NCBI GenBank assembly: GCA_037783415.1 | Contig: JAZGTN010000022.1 | Span: 3,534,001-3,598,000 of the forward strand | DNA: 64,000 nucleotides | Origin: Leptasterias polaris | Taxonomy: Eukaryota; Echinodermata; Asteroidea; Forcipulatida; Asteriidae | Direction: 5' to 3' | Part shown: positions 1 to 10,100 of the stretch, in pieces | Layout: every line of letters begins with the position of its first letter | How positions within the stretch are numbered: the stretch's first letter is position 1 | Made by a program: the position numbers and the translations under genes | The notes under the pieces: generated by a model | Seen by the model: only the letters and a program-made list of their open reading frames with translations | Told to the model about the DNA's origin: nothing | Database searches by the model: none

Positions 1-1000
1 GTAGTTGGAAGAGGTAGAGCCTAAATGATGATGTTTCGTTGTGGAGTCAACTATAGTATGTGGATTATTTTTGTTGTTAAACCGCTATTAAGTATAGTGT
101 GGATTTAAAGGGGCAAAATGCATTCGGATTGGGCGCTTTTTGCAATAGCAAGCGTTTTTGAGTGAAATTATTACAGTTGAAAAGATGTTTTAAAGGTATA
201 ATAATTATAATGATTCACACAAATATCCCCCAAGAATGTGTGGTTTTCCGGTCCGCCATTTCGTACAAATATTTGACTCATGATTACGTACCGCGTTAGT
301 TCACGAAGTAAAAGGAAAACCACACAACTTCGGGGCATGTTTGTGTGAATTATTCTAATCTACTTTAAAAACATCTTTCCAAACATATTCATTTCATAAC
401 AAACGCTTATATAGCTCACGAAGTGCCTTAACCCAAAGGCAATGTATCCCTTTAGGAATTGGTGGAAAACAAGATTTTTTTTGAGATTATATGAATGTCT
501 GGTCACATATTAATCCACTACTTATCCACTATTAGTTGTGGAATTGAAGTTGATAAAATTAAATAACATGCATAAATAACTACACTAATCCGATGATGGC
601 CATTGGTGGATTGCCTGCGGACAATGGGAGAAACCTACTAGCCACGACTGCATTCCATCTCCAAATTCACTGCGTCTCATGTTGAAGTTAATGTTTTCTC
701 CGTGCGGTGAAAACGTTACGCTACCTACGACGTATGCCTTAGCTTTGTAATTCGTTACGTTTAATCATCTACTCACTACGTTATGATAACAGTTATCCGT
801 GTGCCCTACACCGCCACAGAGTCCGGTACTTGGGTTGTTTCCTTTGTTTTCTTTTAAATCAGTATTACGTCATGAATGCAGCCACCAAAATTACTACGTC
901 ATGTATTCCGCCACCAAACACTAAAAACCAAGTGACCCACCACCAACAAAAAACTTGCTCTACCGCCAAATACGTAAAATGATTACGTCCCATAACCAAA
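1..1000. other. Convertase intron 8, left part; no exon seen
   Basis: A low-complexity, AT-rich stretch. I looked on the minus strand for the Cys-Ser-Ser-Thr-Leu-Ala and Gly-Thr-Ser-Ala blocks that should come next in a convertase and did not find them. No repeat family that I recognise elsewhere in the window is obvious here. Confidence 0.5.
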
Positions 1001-1005
1001 CTCAC

Positions 1006-1145
1006 TACGTATTGTGTCCGGTTTCGGACGCGCTCGCCGTTGCGATGGTGTAAATACTGGACGAATATGCGTCACAATTGCAGTTGTCTTGTCTGCCGCC
1101 ATTGCCGGAAGCCCATGAGTAGAGGACGCCCTTACCGTGCCTGCC
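1006..1145 (-). CDS. PC1/3-like exon 8: oxyanion-hole Asn
   Basis: 140 bp, phase 0 in and phase 2 out, acceptor CACATTAG, donor GTGAGT (a GT three bases earlier in the transcript is a weaker choice). It encodes [17 protein letters not shown] with oxyanion Asn323, then [20 protein letters not shown]. Two substitutions depart from the family norm I remember: VLYSWASGN for SIFVWASGN, and CDAY for CDGY. The exon stops before the conserved Cys-Ser-Ser-Thr-Leu-Ala block, which I could not find in bases 1-1000, so that block must be encoded off the left edge. Confidence 0.85.
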
Positions 1146-4100
1146 CTAATGTGCGGCATCAAACACACGTTTTCAAATTGACTTCAAAAATATTATGCAA
1201 TTTTGAAAAACTATACCAACGTTTTTAAATCTTTAATTTGCCCCAATCGTCTCAGACACACAAGGAAAACAACATAAATGTGGAGGACAATTCAGCTTCA
1301 CGGTAGAAAATGTACGCCGAAAGCATCACAAGTTCCCGCATCTCTCGGTAAAATTCCAGCTCCTCATTGTCTGATTAATCTCTCAGAATCCACACTGACA
1401 ACAATCACACATTCTAAAATGTATACCGATTACTGACATCAAGAATATCATTTACCTCTCTTATGCCTTGTTCCAGAGCTGCTTGTGCAAGAGGACCCGG
1501 AACTTCCGTCGTCTTCCCGTCGTCGCTCGGGCCCCAGCTGGCACTGTAGATGTCGACGTAGCCGACGTTATAAGAGAGCGCAGCGCCCTCTATGGCATCA
1601 GTCACTTTCCCGTCTAAGATCCGAATACCTAATATTCAATTTAAAGTCCACCACAGACGATAACTTCAGACAAACAATGTCTTAGTTCTACCCAAATCTG
1701 AATAATATAGTTGGATCGAGTGTAAGCCAACTACACGTACGTGTACGTTACAATTTCAAAGAATTGTTTCGAACTGAGCAAAATTATTGTGACAAGTCCC
1801 ACGCCTAGAGATGAACATAAAGAAAGAGGATTCTTTGTATTGTATTGAACAACACTAACAATAGCGTATACTCTACCCTATAAATGAATTCAATTCGACT
1901 TCAAACATAACAACAGTCAAGTCAATGGACCAATTTCATAAAGCTGCTTTAAGCGAAAAATATTGCAGACAATTGTCTGCTTATTAGAAATGAGCAAGAT
2001 ACTAGTCACCAATGGTACGTGTGACATGGTAATTGGCGCTGGTAACCTTATTCTGGTAAGCAAAATGTTGTTGTGCTTAGCTACTGTTTGTGCTAAGCAG
2101 CTCTATGAAATTGGGTTCAGAGGTACTTGTACAGTAGTACAATGTTTTGCTTATGTAACTTATGTCGCAAACAAAACTTATTTTAAACCAATATTAAAAA
2201 GTCCCCAAGCTAGTTCCGGTAAGGCTCAACTTGTCTTCGCATGCTGTTTACGTTTACTCCTTGCTCAAAGCCAATGGCATTCTAACATTAACAGAGAGTG
2301 TCTTGGGGAAACATAATTCTACAAATCAGTTATAGTCTTGTTTCTGTATCCATAGAGCAATTCCTTTCTCCGTGGTGAGTCTATCTTATGTGATAATGAC
2401 TTAATACTTTACCTCCAATCTTGGCATCGAACGCAATACCAACGCCGCACTTATCGTTGTTGGCCTCCATTGAGACCTCACCTGCACACCTCGTTCCATG
2501 CCTGCAACAATGGAGCAAGAAGTAAGTTTGGTGAGGTCGCAGTTAAGCATCAGAAGCTAATAATACTTCAAGGCGCTAGATGGCGGTATACATACCGAGT
2601 AATTTCCACTAATCACAATCCTACTGACTTGATAGAGAATCGTCTCTGGTCAACTGGAGGCCGATGGCCGATACAATACTTGGTACCAACAAACGTTTTT
2701 GAGCATGAGTACCTGAGTTTATAAACAGACACGCTACTTTCGGATTGGGCGTTTTGGGCTATACAAAGCTGTTGTTTTGAAATGAACATGGTTTGAAAAA
2801 AAAAAATTGAATATAATGATCCACAGCAGGATACCTCAAAGTTATGCATTCCTTTTACTTCGTGACTCTTCAAAAGGTCCGTGAACGAACTTGCCAAATT
2901 GGTACATGACAGTGGAGACATTTTTCTCTCCATCTTACAAGTGCCCAAAGGTAACTTAAGGAACACATAGAGGATAATAAAGGAATGTAAATGGAATGCA
3001 ACAAGAATGCATAGTACAATGGTCAGCTTTGTGGCAAGTTGGTGTAGCATCATTAGTGATTGTTCTCCCTTGATTTGATTATTATAATCACGGCATCACT
3101 TAAAGGCACTGAACACTTTTTGTAATTGTCAAACACCAGTATTCTCACTTGGTGTATCCCAACATATGCATAAAATAACAAGCCTGTGAAAATTTGGGCT
3201 CAATTGGTCATTGAAGTTGCAAGAAAATGATGAAAGAAAAAACACCCTTGTTGTACAAATTAGTGTGCTTTCAGGTAGGAATAAAAGGCTTCTGGCCAGA
3301 AGTCTTTTATTATTTTAGTGAGAAATTACCTCTTTCTCAAAAACTACGTTACTTCAGAGGAAGTCGTTTCTCACTATCAACAGCTCTCCGTTGCTCGTTA
3401 CCAAGTAAGTTTTTATGCTAATATATATTTTGAGTAATTACCAAACGTGTGCAGTGCCTTTAATATAACGCTCATGGTTGTTCTAAATATCCCGTTCTAA
3501 ATCCGTCTAGCGAAGAGTGAATGCTCTATCATGATAGCATTATGAGTATTTTTAGGGCGGTAAAACTCGTCAGCCTTCCGTGACGGTGGCTAGGAGAATT
3601 GCCTGAGTTGAACGTATGACAAACAAAATGGCGGCGTCGTGATCAAAGCTCATGCTCGGTCCGCCTAACTGAATCCCCGCACCAAGACAGAGCCTAAGCC
3701 AGAACCCCAGACAGAGCCTAAGCCAGAGCCTAAGCCAGTGCCTTAGCAAGAACATAAGCCTGAGCGTAAGCCAGTGCCTTAGCAAGAGCCTCAGTCAGTG
3801 CCTTAGCAAGAGCCTAAGCAAGAGCCTTAGCCAGAGCCTAAGCCAGAACGTAAGCCAGAGCCTAAGTCAGAGCCTAAACCAGATCCTAAGCCAGATCCTA
3901 AGCCAGAGCCTAAGCCAGAGCTTAAGCCAGAGCCTAAGCCAGAGCCTAAACCAGAGCCTCAGACAGAGCTTAGACAGAGCCTTAGTCAGAGCCTAAGACC
4001 GAACGTAAGCCAGAACGTAAGCCAGAGCCTAAGCCGAGGGCGTGTTGTTCGACTAGGCCTTGTTGTTCAATGCCAAGAAATGACAGAAAGGTGTAGCAAT

Positions 4101-7100
4101 AAATTACCCGTTGCTTTCCAATGAGTCCGCAGGGGGCGTCGGGTCTTGCCGATTCTCTTTAAAGTTCCAGCTTGCCTGAGGGTCGTAGTTCCTGGCTAAA
4201 TCCGTATGATCTGCCTCCAACCCTGAAACCGAGAATTTGAATCGATTACAGTCGTCACTGTGCATTTATTATTTTATAAAGTCACCTGTGTTTAACATTA
4301 AAACATACCGGAGGAGGCAGCAACTGAAATAACCAGCGTTAGTGTAGACCATATAACCTTTGTATACATAAAGTGTGATATTGTACATTCCAAAACCTTT
4401 CTGAACAAGTTTAAGATGGGCCCCCGTTTCTTCATATCAAAATTTGATAAAATTCAGACAGTGCAATCTCCATTAAATATAAAAGTTTTTGTTTTCTTCT
4501 TTCTAAGTTTCTTGTGTACAAATCGTGCTTGCAGGAAGTCCAGGTCCCCATGTAAACATTGTGATGTAACACGTCACATGGTCTATATTATTGAAGTCAC
4601 CATCGTCGACATTGCATAATCGTATTGAACCATTTCAGTTCTTGTAATAATCGCATCTGTCACATTTGAACAATTGTGTAAAAACAAATGCACAATTAAA
4701 CTGTTTGATGTATGTGTACGTGTGTATGGGAACAATGGGAGAACAAAGAGAAGTCCTCGATTAGCGGGATTCACAAGCGTGTGTGTGAGTAAGCATTACA
4801 TACGAAGTGTGGACCTGAGAACAAAAGAGGTCCACACAAGGCAGGGTTTTGAAACACTATGTGGACTTACACACGTCCACACAGTGCTGTTTACAGTGTT
4901 GGGATGCACAGAAAAAAGCAGTGTCCACATGCCGTATGCAACACAGAACTTAATGTGTGTATAAGTTTGTGGATTGGTTTTTCATATTAAATAAATAATT
5001 AAACAAAGGTAGGCCTACGCATGTAATTTACGCATGTAATTAGTGTGATAAGTTGTTTGAACTTTGGAAAGAAAACTTCAAAAAAGAAATGACCCCACGG
5101 ATGAAATTTTTGGGCAACTCCAAAATGGTTTTGAATATTGAATTTAGAATAATCTCATTAGCAAATAGTACTTGATTGTTGCAAAAACGATTGAAAGCAC
5201 CGATTGTCAATTTTGAAAAAGAACAAGAACAAATAAATAAAATAAATTGTTTTGCATTGCAAGTATTCATCACCTTTAATGCCTCTGCAACTGCAGCTGT
5301 AGTACGGGGGAGACAATAGAGGAAGTTTGCTGTCAAATATCAAGTCAATATTTGACATTTAAAAAATAATTTGTTTGTGTTTGCTATTCTGACAGAAAGC
5401 TTTCGTTATCATCATCAAAGTCAAGGTAAACACAAGACTGCTTTTAGGTTCCTAACTGTGTGTATGCCCCGACCCGAATAAATGAATGCGTGTCTTTTAT
5501 TAAACAACTAAGTGTAAATGGTTTGGTTTTCAAGAGAAACTATTTACAAGATAAAGAAATATTTCCGACAAGAGAACTGGTTGCCGCCCTTTTCTAGCTT
5601 TTGAATAAGGTTTTCACCATAATAAAAATTGGTTGTGTCCTTACCAAAATATAACCAGAGCTTTAATAGAGAGACACCTCTGTTCTCGATGGGGCTACCG
5701 TTTTTTAATCAATGTTTCATTTAAGCTAGAGGTATGTCAATGCTTTCTGAAAGTGTACGAATCTAATAAAGTTAGATAGCCTCCTTTGTGACTTAACAAA
5801 TACGGTCATGTTGCAGCACTCCTTAAGTTTTTTTTAATTTTTCCTCTAAAGTTAAAACTGAGTATAGATTGTCACACATCGAAACAACTTAATATTCTCC
5901 AAAACAAAGGGTCAAATGTTTCATCCAGGGCAAATCCCAGTTATAAATTGTGTGCTTCTCAATTCTGCCCATACAAAATGGTGGTAAACTTTTGAAAACA
6001 AAAGAAAGCTCTGTTGTCCGTTGAAATTTAAAGGTAGGATGTGGAGAGGTAAGGATAAAAAACATCATTAATTTTAGTCTGAAAGCTTTCTGATTATGAA
6101 GTTCTAGAACCATTTTTTCTGTGAAATATTTCTTTGTGAAATGAAGTAATAATCGACAAAACTGAAAACCTAAAAAGGAGTCTGTAAAATACAAGGTAAA
6201 TAAATAACTGTCGGCCAAGAACTATCGAATACTTACCATCGTCCACGATGGCCACAACAACACCCGCTCCCGTGATACCTTGCTCCCATACTTGCTTAAT
6301 GCGCATGTCGGGTGAGCCTTTCCTTCCCGTTTTATTTTGAGCGTTCTATAAAGGAACACAGTAAATATACACACTGACTTAAGTTGTGTCCAAATTAATG
6401 GTTTACGTAGCACAACTGCTGCCATCTTCAATCCTTTCCAAAGTGAGACTTTACAACGCTAGGTGGCAGCAGACTTACCAGGTAATTTTCCATTGCTTAC
6501 GTAGTTCTGAGCATGCGCACATTACCAAGAACAATGGATTAAGCTGTTAAGTCTGCTGCCACCTAGCGTCCCAAAATACCATTTGCACAACGCGCAGCGC
6601 ACTTAAATACACACACCTATTCTGTCCCCATTTTGGATGTCAAAATATACACAAAGAATTTGACTCCCAAAATGGTGGAAATGGTAGACAAGCATTTTTG
6701 CAGAGGTATGATTTCCGCGTCTGTAACGGGTCATCACTGTGGATTTATACATAATTGCAGAGTGCCACGGAACAGGTTTTCAGTGGCATTTTCGTAAGCA
6801 CGGCTTTAGGCATCGGTTCCGGCTGAGGCAATCGAACCGCAAGCGTACTTTTTCCAAATTAATAACAATGTCCTCGCTGGAGCCTGCAGCCGAGTTTCGA
6901 AAAGGCCATATTTTCAGGATTATTCTGCGATGCATCACAAAATCTTTAAGCGACAGAAGGCATTCCAAGGTATAACTTTGTAAATTAGTAAACATTGACT
7001 TGGTCCGAACCATTAGGGTAAAAAAAATAGTGAGTTATGGCGATAGAGTTTCTTTACAGTTAAAATAAAGTTAAACGGTTCCCATCTCACCAGATACCAC

Positions 7101-10100
7101 TCTTCACCGTACAGAGGGTCGTTGAAGTCAATAGAGGACTTGGTTCTTTGACCGACATCTCGCTTGGTTCTTGTCTTCGCCTCTTGTTGCTGAAACCATT
7201 CCACCTGAAGACAAACAAATGTACATGTACATGATTACGACATCTTAAAAGGGGTTATGTGTCGTCATGATCACAGCAGGCCTATGGCGCGTGTGCTGAT
7301 CCATGTTTAGCCACTGTCCTGCATTGATCATGACGACACCGCCCCTTAGAAGGAAGTTTTCTCTTCGTTTTTCTTGTAATCAAAAATGCTTTCCGCAACT
7401 AGAGTTATAGTTACATCAACAACTAGAATTAGTTACATCAACAACAATTTCATTCTGCAGAAGAAAACCCATTTTATTTAATTACCCGATCGTCATCGGC
7501 TAGTTTCTTTGTATGATAGTCGTCTGTCCCCCGCCTCGATCTGACCGGTATCTCTTCATGGTGAAGTATATAATAGTCTGGAAGGCTTCCAATCTGCAAA
7601 CAGTAATACGGTGGATTGGTTTAATGGTAATGTTCCTTTGATATCACGTTTGTTTTAATTGCAATGAAGGGTGTGTACAACATCGGTATAACTTTTCTCA
7701 GATTTGCACATAACTTAATTGTTATCAAGATGGTCATGGTGGAAAAATTTCCCTTAAAATAGTTTGGATTGAAAAGCTGTATTTTCTTAAATAAGATTTA
7801 AACAATTAGTTTCGATCTCGAGAGTCCAAAACTCGATGTTTGAAAACAGTGAAAACTTAAGTTTTTTGGGGGGAGGGGTTCACTATTTTCGCGTGACTCC
7901 GATGACGTATTGAGCTTTAACTGTTACAGGTTTGGGTCACAAAAAGTGATTATACAGGTCTTTGACAGTAACCAATTGTGCTGAAGGGGCATCAAACACT
8001 AATTACGTAAATATTCACAATTTCAGCCCCAAATCGCAAGAATTTAAGTTAATATTTGTGATTGGGGTGCAAATCGCAAATAATTATTTAGATATTTACG
8101 AGTATGGCAAAAATCGTTAATATTCACGTGAATACGTGAGCATTTACGATTTGGGGCAAAATACGTGAATATTTACGTTAATATTCACGTAAATATATAC
8201 GTATAATGTCACTTCAGGGCCGCCATAGTGCTTTAAATGGAGTGTTTACATACTGATCAAATATCACTTAGGTATCCCAATGCCAATTTGATGACATGCC
8301 ATTCAGTTAGCCGGGAGTGAATACTATACGTTTGTTAATAATCAAACAATTAAAACAAGGTTACTAAGGTGGTTAATTGAAGGTGGTTGGTTTCTCATTC
8401 TCAGAAAATGGCGACCTTTGCATTCATTGGTCAATCTCATTATTACCAACAACTGACGACATTGCCGTCACTAAAGACGTCATGCATATATAATTAAGAG
8501 CAAACCATACATTGTGTCACATTGACTCTGTGTGTTCGCACAAGACTTTAATTTAAAAATTTCATTTTTCGAGTTAATTACTTTGCGCTTGATATAGATA
8601 GGCCAGTCAAAAAATAAATATATCAGTTATTACATTTACACTATTTAGACTTTATATTACGATCGTATCCTTCGCACGCCCCACAGAGCCCTTAAAATAA
8701 ATTAAAATTAAAAATATCAATTAAAGTACATCCTTTACAGAAGTTATTCTTGATACTTCACACAATTTTGCAATTAGTCGAAATATTTGTGCTGGTACGC
8801 ACACGACCATTTTTACACTGGGTAGGAAATCATCAACAGACTGAATGTTGCCATCTTGAATGTCTGACGTCATTAAGATCTTAGGGCGCCATTCATCCTG
8901 GTCCGGGATTTTGTGCACGCGTTCATAACAAGATTTCGGTTGTGGCTAATAACAATCAGCAACAATGAGTGTGAGGTCATCGATTGTATTTCCTCAACAA
9001 GTTGACAGTAGTTCAGAAGGGTATAGAGTAAACTTCAGGATTATGTCGGCGTGAAGTTTACAGTTAGTTTAGCTTTCAGGTTAGAAGTATGTTTATAATC
9101 AACCAAACTCCCGTAATAATTATGATCAATCCTGTACTACGTATATATAGGCATACAGCGTTCTCCCTTAAATGCAAAGACCAGTATCATCACCTGGTGT
9201 ATCCAAACAAATGCATCAAATAACAAACATTTGAAAATGAGGGCTTAATTGGTCATCGAAATTGCAAGAAAATCATGTAAGAAAGTCACCCTTGCATAGA
9301 AGTGTGTGCTTGCAGATGCCTGAGAAAATTGTGTGTGTGAAAGTTCTCTAAAAAAAACTACCTTACTTCAGAGGGGTCGTTTATAAAAATGTTTTATCAT
9401 TTCAGCAGATTTCCAATGCTCTTTATCAATAACGCTGTTATGGCCATTAATTTTTTGAGTAATTACCAAAGGTTCCTTAACGTGGTCCGCTGGTCAAATT
9501 CTCTAAGCACATGAGCCACATTGTAATATTAACAAAGACCAGTATCCACACTTGACGTGACCCAACATATACATGAAATAACGAACCTATTAACGTTAAA
9601 GCTCGACAATAGGTCATTGGAGTCACGAAAATAAAGTGGAAAACATCCAAAGTGTTTTCAATGTTTTCAAAGTAGAGTTTTGATTTCCAAGATCAATTAT
9701 TTTACTCACTTCTCAAAAACTATTGCATTTTAAGCAAACAATATTTCAAGGGAAGTTTTCCACCATATTAACATTTTTATACCATAATAATATGTGCAAA
9801 TCTGTGAACATTTTTATTTTTACCTTTACCAATGTTATGCACACCCTTTAAAACACCTATAAGTCGAAATTATCTACCAGTTACACGGCTGGCTACGTTC
9901 AGTTTTGAAAAGCATCAATTTAAATATAAATTCAATTTAATTCAATTGATTTTATTATCCCTAATGGATTATAGCAAAAAGCCTTACGGACCAGTGAAAG
10001 TACAAGGTCACTCACTGGTCGTCTTAGCTATATTCATTGAAAAATTAGAAGGAAGGTCCTGACGAGGTCTTTAAAAGTGTCTGCTACACACGACGTCCAC

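Noticed and set aside
2613..3053. A 146-codon minus-strand frame
   Set aside because: It lies in convertase intron 5, has low-complexity hydrophobic content and no motif.
6739..7013. Overlapping frames of 77-78 codons on both strands
   Set aside because: They lie in convertase intron 3 and have no family signal or splice support.
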